Of a DNA stretch of 64,000 nt, positions 8,217 through 16,755 are shown piece after piece. Location: contig WYBW01000070.1 in assembly GCA_011525685.1 (NCBI GenBank), forward strand, positions 1-64,000, read 5' to 3'. The position numbers were made by a program, and so were the translations under genes. The stretch's first letter is position 1, and every line of letters begins with the position of its first letter. Below the pieces are notes generated by a model. The model was not told the DNA's origin. It was given only the letters and a program-made list of their open reading frames with translations, and made no database searches. Origin of the DNA: Verrucomicrobiia bacterium. Its GTDB lineage: Bacteria > Verrucomicrobiota > Verrucomicrobiia > Limisphaerales > JADLHS01.

Positions 8217-9625
8217 AGTGGCCCCCCCGTCGGATTGCTCAACCTTACTTGGAAGTCGCCAGTGCGAAGCGCGGCCGGCAGGAGCGCAATGGTGAGGCTC
8301 TGCACGGTTTCGTTGGCCTCGAACTGCAAAGTTCCGGACGTCGCTTGGTAGTCTTGCCCGGCGTGGGCCGTGCCATCAGCCGTGGCATAGGCAACGGCGA
8401 CGGGGCCCAAGGCGCCGTCGTCGCCGCGCAAGACCGTGAGTTTGATCTCGCCGGCTCCCTGCCAGATGGAATACCTCGAGAGTTCAAAGCCCAGCCCCGG
8501 ATCGTTATCTTGAATCGAGACTGTGGTAGTCGCGCGGGGGCCGAGTACCGCTCCGCCGGTGGGATTGCTCAGCCTGACGAGAAAAGCTTTGCTGCCGTCA
8601 GCGACCCCGTCGTTGACAATCGGGATGGGCACCACCTTCACCTTGTCTCCGGGCCCGAGCGTCAGCGTGTTGGTCACACCGATATAATCGAGTCCATTGG
8701 TGGCCGTTCCGTCGGCGGTGGCACACTCCACCGTAATAGTGCCGCTCGTGTCATCGGTCCCGCGCAGCACACGAACCAGCGCCGCGCCCGCGTCTTCGCC
8801 AACCGTGTATTTGGCCGACTCGAACTGAAAACCCTGGTCGTCATCGACGATCGTGATCGTGGTCGTTTTCGACTGGCCAAGCGAGGCGCCGACGGCGTTG
8901 CTCAAAGTGACTCGGAAGCTCCGGTTCGATTCCCTGAGGCCGTTATTGAGGATGGGTATGGCCACCGTCATCAATCGCTCGTTGGGGGCAAACATGAGGT
9001 TGGTCGTGGCACCCGTGTAGTCCTGCCCGCTGAGAGCGGTTAAATCGCTGGTGGTCAGATCGACCGTCACAGGCAGGTTGCCATCATCACCTCGCACGAT
9101 ATCGATCAACACCGCGCCTGCACCTTCGACCACGGAATAACTGGTGAACCGAAAACTCACTCCCCGATCGTTGTCCGTGATGGAGACGGTGGCGTTCGTG
9201 CGGGTGCCGAGAACCGCCCTGCCAGCCGGGTTGCTCAGTGACACCGTGAACCTCTTGCTGCCCTCGACGAAGCCGTCGTTGAGGATGGGCACGACGATCC
9301 ATTGGTTGGTTATACCGGTGGCGAAGGCCACCGTCCCGTTGGTTGCGGTATACTTCACTCCGTTTGTGGCCGTGCCGTCGGTCGTGGCGTAATTGACACT
9401 CACCGCCGCGCTCAGGTCTCCCAGGCGTTGGACTCCGAGCGTTGCTGCGCCCTGGCTTTCGGGCACGCTGTAGGTGCTGGCGCTGAACTGGAGGAGGGGT
9501 TGGCCCAAACCAGCGGTGACCGTGGCGAGAGAGAGTGCGCCTGTGAGGAGCACCTCGACGCTCAAGCACCGAATGCTGGATCTCCATCTAGGGATGCTTT
9601 GCGTTTTCATGATTCTTGTTTTCAT
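8192..9625 (-). CDS. Secreted Calx-beta repeat protein, truncated by frameshift (5' part of a broken gene)
   Basis: A 477-residue product with a signal-like N-terminus (VLLTGALSLATVTAGLGQP). Four Calx-beta-type repeats of about 105-110 residues follow. Each shows the pattern YxVxEGxG...YxTxDGTA...DYxxxxGTL...ILNDG...LSNPxGGAxLG...TVxIxDND. The fourth ends abruptly as PLWGPPPPP because one G is missing in a G run. Adding one G restores GGATLGTATTTVTI, the usual repeat ending, and continues into 7776-8216. The intact ancestor (about 820 residues) would be a secreted Ca-binding adhesive array fused to an LpqC/PHB-depolymerase-like esterase. Starts at 9625 or 9610 are possible. The shared sigma element was not found upstream of this gene. 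Confidence 0.8.
   Translation of the reverse strand: MKTRIMKTQSIPRWRSSIRCLSVEVLLTGALSLATVTAGLGQPLLQFSASTYSVPESQGAATLGVQRLGDLSAAVSVNYATTDGTATNGVKYTATNGTVAFATGITNQWIVVPILNDGFVEGSKRFTVSLSNPAGRAVLGTRTNATVSITDNDRGVSFRFTSYSVVEGAGAVLIDIVRGDDGNLPVTVDLTTSDLTALSGQDYTGATTNLMFAPNERLMTVAIPILNNGLRESNRSFRVTLSNAVGASLGQSKTTTITIVDDDQGFQFESAKYTVGEDAGAALVRVLRGTDDTSGTITVECATADGTATNGLDYIGVTNTLTLGPGDKVKVVPIPIVNDGVADGSKAFLVRLSNPTGGAVLGPRATTTVSIQDNDPGLGFELSRYSIWQGAGEIKLTVLRGDDGALGPVAVAYATADGTAHAGQDYQATSGTLQFEANETVQSLTIALLPAALRTGDFQVRLSNPTGGPLWGPPPPP
8222..8228 (-). other. Frameshift site in homopolymer run
   Basis: Seven consecutive G on the coding strand. Eight would keep the Calx-beta frame through to the hydrolase. 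It may be a real indel, tolerated because the gene is already broken by the IS, a slippery tract, or a sequencing error; the sequence alone cannot tell. Confidence 0.75.
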
Positions 9626-9841
9626 CGCTTGGGTCTATTGACAGGAGAACTCATGGCAACCCGGGCCGCTTGGCCGGCCGGTGGTCTTTTTCATAGTCGC
9701 TCACCCTGCCGTGGTGCATTTCACGACCGCTTCGTGTTTCGCTTCTCAGAGGTTGCTCGCGTTGAATCCCCGGACTCAGCGGCAAGACGCCGCCGGGATC
9801 CGCGGGTGTGGACGCCAGAACCACCTGTTTGCGGAGACCGG

Positions 9842-11242
9842 CTAAGGAGCAATGTTGTCCTTGCTGGTCGTGGCGTGGTTCTTCGTGATGACAGTCGAGT
9901 CGTCAAAAGTGAAGTTACCCAGCCAGAAGACACCGCCGCCGATGCCCTGACCACCGGGGCCGCCGCCCAAGGCCAGGTTCTGGGTCACCGTCGCGCCCTC
10001 GAGGGACAGCGAGCCATACCAGGTCGCGCAGCCGCCACCCACGCCGTCGCCGCCGGTGCCGCCGGCGCGACCGGTACCGCCCTGGGCGCGGTTGTGAGCC
10101 ACGGTGGTGTTGATCACAGTGAGCGCCCCTTCGGACTCGCTCCGCAGTCCGCCGCCTCCCGCACCTCCGCCGTTGCCGCCAAGCCCGCCCGGGCCGCCCT
10201 GGGCCAAGTTGTGTTCCACGGTGGATTCGCTGATGGTCACGCTCGACACCCCGCTGACGTTTATGGCACCGCCCAATCCCCAGGCGCCCACTCCGCTTGG
10301 GACTCCGGCACCGCCGATGGCAGCATTGTGGTCGAACACGCAACCGCTGATACTGCCGTTTCCGTTGAGGAATTGGATGGCGCCGCCAACGCCCCAGGAG
10401 GTGCCTGGCGGAGCGCCGTCGCCGCCGATGGCCTGGTTGTGGTCCAAACGGCTGTCCCGGAGTTCCAGCCACCCCGGGCCCAGGCCCATGTCGCCCGTCC
10501 AAATGGCGCCGCCCACGCAACTGCCGGCTCCCATGGCGCCGCTGTTGTTATGGCCACCCAGGGCCTGGTTATGGCTGAACTTACTGCCGGTAATGCTCAG
10601 GACACCGACGTTTCCGATGGCCCCGGCGGCAGCGTGACCAGCGTAGAAGCCGTCGCCGCCATCGCCGCCGCGGGCGAGGTTGCGGCTGAATGAAGTGGTG
10701 GCAACGCGAAGGATTCCAAAATTGAAGACGCCTCCGGCTGACCCTATGCCAGGGCCGAACGGGCTCAGGCCGCTTTCGCCGAGGGCCTGGTTGTCGCACA
10801 CAATGTCGTTCACCAGCGTTAGGCTGCTGAAGTTGAGGATTCCACCGCCGGTGCAGGGCATGATGGGGGAGTTTCCGTCAGCCAAGCCGTCGCGGATCGT
10901 TGCCCCGGAGATCGTTGCCGCGCCGCCCGCGATGACGAAAACCCGGCTGGCGTTGTTGCCGCTGATCTTGAGCTTGTGAGAGCCCGGCCCTTGGATATCG
11001 AGGTCTTGCGTGATCATCAATGCGCCGCTGGTCAGCCTGATGGTGCCTTGCACGCCAAAGGTGATCGTGTCGCCTGCGGCAGCAGTGGCGATGGCTTCGC
11101 GGAGAGAGCCGGGGCCACTGTCGTTGAGCGTGGTCACCGTGAGGGTGTCTGCCCGGGCGCTGGCCAGTGCGGACGCCAAGGCGAGGGCAGCGATGCAGCC
11201 AATGGCCGCACGCCGTAGCATTATAGTTGTCACTGCTTTCAT
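9842..11242 (-). CDS. Secreted right-handed beta-helix (polymorphic-outer-membrane-repeat-like) protein
   Basis: A 466-residue exported protein. A signal peptide (MKAVTTIMLRRAAIGCIAAL, cleavage near SARA-DT) precedes LTVTTLNDSGPGSLREAI, the usual opening of bacterial parallel beta-helix surface proteins. About a dozen glycine-rich coils follow with recurring FSxNxAxGGxGG, LDHNQAIGGDG and VEHNLAQGGPGG motifs. It ends TKNHATTSKDNIAP with no sorting tail visible. The promoter and signal-peptide region is nearly the same as that of the gene at 11518-12462, although the mature proteins are unrelated. It is a likely ECF-sigma target through the element at 11388-11414. Confidence 0.8.
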   Translation of the reverse strand: MKAVTTIMLRRAAIGCIAALALASALASARADTLTVTTLNDSGPGSLREAIATAAAGDTITFGVQGTIRLTSGALMITQDLDIQGPGSHKLKISGNNASRVFVIAGGAATISGATIRDGLADGNSPIMPCTGGGILNFSSLTLVNDIVCDNQALGESGLSPFGPGIGSAGGVFNFGILRVATTSFSRNLARGGDGGDGFYAGHAAAGAIGNVGVLSITGSKFSHNQALGGHNNSGAMGAGSCVGGAIWTGDMGLGPGWLELRDSRLDHNQAIGGDGAPPGTSWGVGGAIQFLNGNGSISGCVFDHNAAIGGAGVPSGVGAWGLGGAINVSGVSSVTISESTVEHNLAQGGPGGLGGNGGGAGGGGLRSESEGALTVINTTVAHNRAQGGTGRAGGTGGDGVGGGCATWYGSLSLEGATVTQNLALGGGPGGQGIGGGVFWLGNFTFDDSTVITKNHATTSKDNIAP

Positions 11243-11414
11243 GTTGTTCTGCCTTTCGTTTGTTGGTTTCAGGCCGGTTCGTGTCTCGCCTGCCAGAGGC
11301 TGTTGGAACTGAATGGCGCTTTTTGGCGCACATTCCGCCCGGCACTCCCCGTGTTCTCAGGTACAACACCCGGCCGTCACCTTGTTGCAACGGGAAAACT
11401 TGCGGAAGGTTACA
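11171..11414 (-). repeat. Duplicated promoter/leader/signal-peptide module, copy 1
   Basis: About 244 bp running from the promoter boxes through the untranslated leader and the signal-peptide codons are closely similar to 12391-12636. Similarity fades where the mature protein begins, so the same export and expression cassette is joined to two unrelated mature proteins. Confidence 0.8.
11388..11414 (-). promoter_or_regulatory. Putative ECF-sigma promoter B
   Basis: TGTAAC (11409-11414, minus strand), 16 bases, CGTTG (11388-11392). It shares AGTTTTCCCGTTG with the copies upstream of 4918 and 12462. It lies about 146 bp upstream of the start at 11242. Confidence 0.7.
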
Positions 11415-11517
11415 GGACCGGGACCGGCATGAAGTCATTTGTCCTTGCACCATCTATGTTTTGGTTTCTTTCTTTCAGCCAGCCGCACGCTCCCGCGATC
11501 AACGGACATCCACTCAA

Positions 11518-12462
11518 TCAATAGCGGATCGTGCCGATCCCGCGGTAGCACATCTCCATCACCCACGGATCGTCGGTCGGGACGGGGCCGGAGGTGATCT
11601 CGATCTCGACCATGCCCACCACCGCGTCAAACCGGCCAGTACCGCCGCAGAAGTGGATATGCCCCTCCGGCACGCCTGTCGGGCCGTGAATGCCGTCGAA
11701 CACCCAGAAGAGTGTGTCCCCGTTCGCAGCTATGGCTGTTCCTGTGCCGGTAATGGCGCCAGTCACCGGGTCAACCAGGGAGATGCCTTCGTTGCTCGAC
11801 CGTCCCGCGTGCGTGGCCTGAGCCACCTCACTCACAATGTCGGCCTTGAGAACCATCGCAGGTCTCGGCGGGTCAAACGGCGCCGGTGGCCAGGAGGCTG
11901 GATCTAGCTCGAGGCAAGGCAGCAGTTGCCACCGCTCCGCACGGCAGGCGGTGATCTTAAGTGGCCGCTCGCCCGGCCCGCCCTTGGCTTCCACGATGTA
12001 GCCCGAGATCGCGAGCGTGTGGGGTTGCGGGCCTTCCGTATAGGTCAGGCGGGCGACCAAGCCGGCGTATTCGCCGCTGCCAGTGAGGGTCATGTGAAGG
12101 GTCGTGCCAAGGGACATGGTGCCGGTGAAATATCCTGTCCATTCGCCGCCGCCCTGGTCGGGCACGATACGGCCCCAGCCCCAGAACTTGCCCGCCACGG
12201 CATCCACCGCGTAGGTCCAACTGCCCAGGCCTTTGAGGCGCGGATCGGTGATGTCCTCGTCGGCGTCGCACGCGCGCCGGAACGCGACGAGATTCGCGCC
12301 GTCACCAAACCACTGTCCCGGCTCAAGGACGTAGTTCCCTTCGACCCCGGTGAAGTAAGTCTTCTTGGCGGCCGATTCGGCGGTCAGCACGGACGCCAAG
12401 GTGAGTGCGGCAACGACGCCAATAGCCGTGCGCCTCAGCACTGTGGTTGTCACTGCTTTCAT
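11518..12462 (-). CDS. Secreted protein of unknown function, paralog C of a sigma-linked family
   Basis: A 314-residue exported protein with signal peptide MKAVTTTVLRRTAIGVVAAL and cleavage near AES-AAKK. It is paralogous to the product of 3974-4918, sharing YIVEAKGGPGERPLK, HAGRSSNEGISLVDPVTGAI, HFCGGTGRFDAVVG and a C-terminal GTIRY. I cannot name the family. The frame is open to 12552, but ATG 12462 is preferred: it begins the recognisable signal peptide and is preceded by the conserved AAAGGC leader. The promoter element lies at 12610-12636. The 5' part is duplicated in the beta-helix gene next door. Confidence 0.75.
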   Translation of the reverse strand: MKAVTTTVLRRTAIGVVAALTLASVLTAESAAKKTYFTGVEGNYVLEPGQWFGDGANLVAFRRACDADEDITDPRLKGLGSWTYAVDAVAGKFWGWGRIVPDQGGGEWTGYFTGTMSLGTTLHMTLTGSGEYAGLVARLTYTEGPQPHTLAISGYIVEAKGGPGERPLKITACRAERWQLLPCLELDPASWPPAPFDPPRPAMVLKADIVSEVAQATHAGRSSNEGISLVDPVTGAITGTGTAIAANGDTLFWVFDGIHGPTGVPEGHIHFCGGTGRFDAVVGMVEIEITSGPVPTDDPWVMEMCYRGIGTIRY

Positions 12463-12636
12463 GTTGTTCTGCCTTTCGCTTGTTGGTTTCGCGGCCGGTT
12501 CGTGTCTCGCCTGCCTGGGACTGCTGGAACTGAATGGCGCTCGTTGGCGCACATTTCGCCCGGCGATCCCCGCGTTCTCAGTTGAAACACCCGACCGTCA
12601 CTTTCCTTCCAACGGGAAAACTACCGCAGGGTTACA
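12391..12636 (-). repeat. Duplicated promoter/leader/signal-peptide module, copy 2
   Basis: The counterpart of 11171-11414 in the same orientation. The signal-peptide codons, the CGAAAGGCAGAACAAC leader before ATG and the upstream boxes are conserved; small indels lie between the boxes and the start codon. Confidence 0.8.
12610..12636 (-). promoter_or_regulatory. Putative ECF-sigma promoter C
   Basis: TGTAAC (12631-12636, minus strand), 16 bases, CGTTG (12610-12614), with TTTTCC before CGTTG. It lies about 148 bp upstream of the start at 12462. Confidence 0.7.
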
Positions 12637-12755
12637 CTACTTCGGTGGGGATGTTCTGGCCTTTGCCACGGCGGACCATCAACGACCGATCGCGTTCAGA
12701 CTGTTGTTTCAGCCGGTTTCGAAGGTGGGCCAAGAACCGCCGCTTTCGAGATGGG

Positions 12756-15700
12756 TCAGTGCCAGTCCAGGTTGATCGCGGCCAACTGCCGACGAATCAG
12801 CGCCAGGTCCCACAGCAGAAGCGTCCGCTCATCCTCGGCGAGCGTGACGAGGCGCTGGCCGTCGGGGCTGAAGCCGAGCGGGATGCCGGCTTCCAGCGTG
12901 CCCAACTCCTGGCCGTCCGCGACGGCGTAAAGTTTCACCTGAGAGTCGCGCTGGTGGACCACGGCCAGGAGAGTGCCAGTGGGCGCGAACGCCATGGCTC
13001 CCACGTAATCGCCGGCCAATTCGCGCGGCAGTGACCGCTCCGCCTGCCACGAGCGGGTATTCCAGAAGCGATACTCGGCGGGCGAACCCGTCAGAAGCCA
13101 TCGGCCGTCCGGGCTGTAGGCGACATTGACGTTCTGGCCCACGGGTAACTCAGTGATCACCTGGCCGGACTCGAGATCCCTGACGCACACACCCCGGCCT
13201 TTCCAATTGCCCGAAGCGAATTGGCGTCCGTCGGGGCTTACGCTGACCCAGGTGCTGGGGCGGTGGCCCTTCAACCGCCGCGGTGGTGCGGCGTCACTCA
13301 GATGGATTACCAGCGCATCTGCGTCCGGTGACTGCAGTCCGACGACCACCAATCTTTGGCCGTCGGGCGTCAGGGCCGCATGCTCCGCCACACCCGACCA
13401 CAGCACGGCCGGCGGGCCGGGTTCGAGTGTTTCCAACACAGAATCCCACACCAGCGGCCAGCGCTGTACCCCTGAGATGCCGCTGGTGATCAATACGCCG
13501 TCGGGCAGAAAGATCGCCGAACGACTATCACCGGTCGGGACGATGCCGAGTGTCTGGCCAGTGGCGAGGCTCCAAAGCCGCACGCCCTCGCGCCCGGCCA
13601 CCGCCAGCAGACGTTGGTCAGGGCTGAAGGCCGCGGCGTTGCCAGGCACCGCCAGACCCAGGCGGCCCAGCCGGCGGCACTCGGGTGCGGAACTCACCCG
13701 CCAAAGCCCCGCCGCAGTCGCATACGGAGTTAACCTGATGAACCCGAGCATCGCGTCATCCGCGTTGAACGCCGAGGCATATCGTCCGGGGAGACTGAAC
13801 AACGGGCGGGCCAGGATCGGGTCCCAGAACCAGGTCTTGCCATCCCATCCTCCCGAAACCAGCAGGTCCGCCTGATGATTGAAAAGAACCCCGGTCACGG
13901 CTCCGGCATGTCCCTCGAAAACCGCCACACGTTTGCTGGTCGTCACATTCCACAGATAGACGCGTTCGTCGTTCCCTGCGCAGGCCAAGTGCTGGCCCCT
14001 CTGGCTCCAAGCCAGGGCTTGAATGCCGGAAGGATGCGGCAGCGATTGGATGAGCTCACCGGAAGCCAGATCGAACACGCGCACGATCCTGTCCAACTCG
14101 CTGCAAACGGCCAGCCGGGTGATTTGCGGATTGAAACGGAGTTCGTTGGGCGGGTGCGGTACGGAGATCGTTCGAAGCTCCGCGCCCAAGGCCAGATCAT
14201 ATTGATGAATTGTTCCGTTGGTTTCCGCGATGGCAAGACGTTGGTTGTCCGGCGAGAACTGGACCACGAACTGATGGATTGCGAGGGGTGGTTGCAGGAC
14301 CACTTTTCGCTGGCTGAGGTCCCAAACTTGGAAGTGATTCGTTCGGCGACCATACCTCTTCGCTGCCAGTAACCGACCGTCAGGGCTGAAACGGAGTCGG
14401 ACAGTTTCCGGCGTCTCAGGGCCGATGGCGCGGAGGCGTAACAGTTCGGCCCCGTCACTAACCCGGCGAATCACGATCTCACCATCCAGTTCGGTTCGGG
14501 CGTAGCGTTCGAGCCGCGCATCAAAGTCAAAACCATGTCCTGGCGAAAGTGACCATTCGCGGAAAGGCTGGGCGTCGGGCAAGGTCAGACAGGCGATCGC
14601 TTCATTGCGCAATTCGCGGGACGGACGAATCGCCGCGGCACGGGCAAGCGCGGCGAGGCTGTCAAAGCGCTGCCCGGCGCGTCCACTCCAACGGTTTGCC
14701 CGGGCCTGAGCCAGATAGGAGTGCCACAGGTTCTCAACCGCCTGCCGACGCGCCGTCTCGGCATGACGCCATTGCCACAGCACGCCGGTCAAACCGAGCG
14801 CGAACACCAGTACCAAACCAGCGGTGAGGCATGCGAGCCGTGGATTGCGCCGGCACCAGCGCGCAGCTTTGGCCGGCGTGCCTACCGGTCGAGCCAGTAG
14901 TGGCTTGGCGTCCAAATAGCGACCCAGTTCCTCGGCCAGCATCTGCGCGGTGGCGTAGCGTCGGGCGGGTTCTTTTTCCAGGCACTTCAGACAGATGGTT
15001 TCCAGGTCGCGCGGCAGCCGGGGATTGAGCAACCGCAGCGCCACCGGCTCGGTTTCGGCGACGAGCTTGAGGGTTTCCAAGGCGGTGTCGGCCTTGAACG
15101 GCGGTCGGCCGCTCAACAATTCGTAGAGGATCGCTCCCAACGCATAGATATCGGCGCGCGCGTCCACGGCGCGGTTGTGTCCAGCGGCCTGTTCGGGCGC
15201 CATGTAGCTCGGACTGCCGAACACTTGTCCGCTAAACGTCATCTCGGAACCGCTCCCCAACAGCTTGGCGAGCCCGAAGTCGGTCACGTGCGGTGTCTCA
15301 TCGGCGTCAATCAGGATATTTGACGGTTTGAGATCGCGGTGCAGCACGCCGTGTTCGTGTGCATGGTGGACGGCCTCGGCGATCATCTTCACGCAGGCAG
15401 CGGCCCGGTAGGGCGCCAAGGGATGTTCCCTGACCACCGCCGCCAGGCTGCGGCCGGCGACGTAATCCATCGCGTAAAAGTGCTGGCCTTCGATTTCCCC
15501 TGCTTCGTGAATTGCCACAATGTGGGGATGCTGCAACCGGGCGGCGGCGGTGGCTTCCCGGTGAAAGCGCTCCACGTCTTGGGGACGGGCCAGGTGTTCG
15601 GCGCGGATCATCTTGACGGCGACCAAGCGGTCGAGGTTGCGCTGACGGGCCTTAAAGACGACGCCCATACCGCCCTCGGCGATCAGTTCGAGCAGATCAT

Positions 15701-15908
15701 AGTCACCGAAGGAGCGCGGCAGTGACGCGTAGGAAGTGACAGGTGGTACGCCTACAAAATCCGATCCGGCCGCGGGTTCGTCGTCCTTCGCTTCACCGAG
15801 GCCCATTCGGTACAGGCAACGCGGACACATCGCTTTCGGGGCGTCTGGTGGGAGCGCCATGCCGCAACTCGGACAAGTGTTGTTCTCGGATGTCGCCATT
15901 GTCTTCAT
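12756..15908 (-). CDS. Membrane serine/threonine protein kinase with WD40-like repeat sensor region
   Basis: A 1050-residue protein. A zinc-ribbon-like CxxC pair (Cys12/15 and Cys28/31) precedes a PknB-type kinase at about residues 68-330: glycine loop AEGGMG, Lys99, HRDLKPSN at 190-197, DFGLAK at 210-215 and APE at 237-239. One transmembrane helix lies at about 359-378. Roughly 650 residues of WD40-like blades follow (FSPDGRLLA, SVSPDGRQFA, YSPDGRWLL), presumably outside the membrane. All catalytic residues are present. The ECF sigma gene lies 43 bp upstream, and a copy of the shared promoter element sits right before this start. If that element is used, transcription begins at about the ATG at 15908, so MATSENN at 15899 or a leaderless mRNA is likely. 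It probably controls or reports to the sigma factor. Confidence 0.92.
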   Translation of the reverse strand: MKTMATSENNTCPSCGMALPPDAPKAMCPRCLYRMGLGEAKDDEPAAGSDFVGVPPVTSYASLPRSFGDYDLLELIAEGGMGVVFKARQRNLDRLVAVKMIRAEHLARPQDVERFHREATAAARLQHPHIVAIHEAGEIEGQHFYAMDYVAGRSLAAVVREHPLAPYRAAACVKMIAEAVHHAHEHGVLHRDLKPSNILIDADETPHVTDFGLAKLLGSGSEMTFSGQVFGSPSYMAPEQAAGHNRAVDARADIYALGAILYELLSGRPPFKADTALETLKLVAETEPVALRLLNPRLPRDLETICLKCLEKEPARRYATAQMLAEELGRYLDAKPLLARPVGTPAKAARWCRRNPRLACLTAGLVLVFALGLTGVLWQWRHAETARRQAVENLWHSYLAQARANRWSGRAGQRFDSLAALARAAAIRPSRELRNEAIACLTLPDAQPFREWSLSPGHGFDFDARLERYARTELDGEIVIRRVSDGAELLRLRAIGPETPETVRLRFSPDGRLLAAKRYGRRTNHFQVWDLSQRKVVLQPPLAIHQFVVQFSPDNQRLAIAETNGTIHQYDLALGAELRTISVPHPPNELRFNPQITRLAVCSELDRIVRVFDLASGELIQSLPHPSGIQALAWSQRGQHLACAGNDERVYLWNVTTSKRVAVFEGHAGAVTGVLFNHQADLLVSGGWDGKTWFWDPILARPLFSLPGRYASAFNADDAMLGFIRLTPYATAAGLWRVSSAPECRRLGRLGLAVPGNAAAFSPDQRLLAVAGREGVRLWSLATGQTLGIVPTGDSRSAIFLPDGVLITSGISGVQRWPLVWDSVLETLEPGPPAVLWSGVAEHAALTPDGQRLVVVGLQSPDADALVIHLSDAAPPRRLKGHRPSTWVSVSPDGRQFASGNWKGRGVCVRDLESGQVITELPVGQNVNVAYSPDGRWLLTGSPAEYRFWNTRSWQAERSLPRELAGDYVGAMAFAPTGTLLAVVHQRDSQVKLYAVADGQELGTLEAGIPLGFSPDGQRLVTLAEDERTLLLWDLALIRRQLAAINLDWH

Positions 15909-15914
15909 TCATTC

Positions 15915-15941
15915 CAACGGGAATGGACCACACAAGTTACG
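15915..15941 (-). promoter_or_regulatory. Putative ECF-sigma promoter of the kinase gene
   Basis: CGTAAC (15936-15941, minus strand), 16 bases, CGTTG (15915-15919), with TTCC before CGTTG. Only the boxes match promoters A-C; the spacer is otherwise different, so this copy is not explained by recent duplication. It lies in the 43-bp gap between the sigma and kinase genes, and the CGTTG box ends only six bases before the ATG at 15908. Confidence 0.65.
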
Positions 15942-15951
15942 CGCCGCGAGT

Positions 15952-16704
15952 TCAGCGGCTGACAACCATAAACAAGTAACGCATTTCTTCCTCAATTTCT
16001 TCGGGATGCGTTACGGTGTGGGCAATCTCCTCGCGCAGCAGTGCGCGATACCGACGTCGCAGTCGGTGGACCTTCACTTTCACGGACGTTTCGCTCAAGC
16101 ACAACCGGGATCCCAGTTGGGCATAGGTCTCCGCGCCCCAATCGCCCAAAAGGCAGCCTTGGAGTTGATCAAAAACAGCTACGCGATCGGCAATCACGGC
16201 TTCCTGGCGCAGCCGGTCCAGCACTCGGTCCAACAGGTCCAAGGCCCAACGGCGATCGTAGAGGCTTTCAGCATTGGCTTCGACTCGTGCGTCCAGCCCG
16301 TAGCGTTGCTCAGCCTGGTTCCAATTCAGCCGCAATTCAGGACAATCCCCGCCGCGTTTAGCCGTGCGTGACTTCTCCCATTGGTCTGCAAGAAAGTGTT
16401 TGAGACACGCCAGCAGGAAAGAGCGAAATCTTCCTTTCTCCGGCCCCACGGCGTGCAGGAAATCCTTTCCCAGCAGGTGCGCGAAGAAGCTCTGGGTCAG
16501 GTCTTGCGCGTCGGTCGCCGAATACCCGCGCCGCCGCACGTAGGCGTAGAGGGGATACCAGTAAGCGCGACAGAGCTTTTCCAGCGCCTCATCCGCCTGT
16601 GGAGACTCGCCGCTCCCCGCTTGCAGCACCACGGTCCAGTGCGTGGTCGCAAACAGTCCCGCCGGCTTCGAGGAAGAGGCAACTCCATCGCTGGAATTAC
16701 TCAT
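15952..16704 (-). CDS. ECF-type RNA polymerase sigma factor
   Basis: A 250-residue sigma-70-family ECF factor. Region 2 lies at about residues 35-105 (YVRRRGYSATDAQDLTQSFF, FRSFLLACLKHFLADQ) and region 4 at about 180-235 (AQLGSRLCLSETSVKVKVHRLRRRYRALL, a helix-turn-helix). The product is longer than most ECF factors, as in groups coupled to serine/threonine kinases in Planctomycetota and Verrucomicrobiota. A kinase with WD40-like repeats is directly downstream. The GTAAC-N16-CGTTG element was not found upstream of this gene itself. I infer that it drives the kinase and the three secreted-protein genes. Confidence 0.9.
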   Translation of the reverse strand: MSNSSDGVASSSKPAGLFATTHWTVVLQAGSGESPQADEALEKLCRAYWYPLYAYVRRRGYSATDAQDLTQSFFAHLLGKDFLHAVGPEKGRFRSFLLACLKHFLADQWEKSRTAKRGGDCPELRLNWNQAEQRYGLDARVEANAESLYDRRWALDLLDRVLDRLRQEAVIADRVAVFDQLQGCLLGDWGAETYAQLGSRLCLSETSVKVKVHRLRRRYRALLREEIAHTVTHPEEIEEEMRYLFMVVSR

Positions 16705-16755
16705 GGCTGAAGGCTAGCGTCCCGGAACAGTATTGAAAAGCTCATCTTGGCGTCG

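Noticed and set aside
9626-9841. A fifth copy of the GTAAC-N16-CGTTG element upstream of the Calx-beta gene
   Set aside because: Neither box is present with the right spacing.
16705-16755. Autoregulatory copy of the element upstream of the sigma factor gene
   Set aside because: No GTAAC box in this stretch; autoregulation cannot be claimed.
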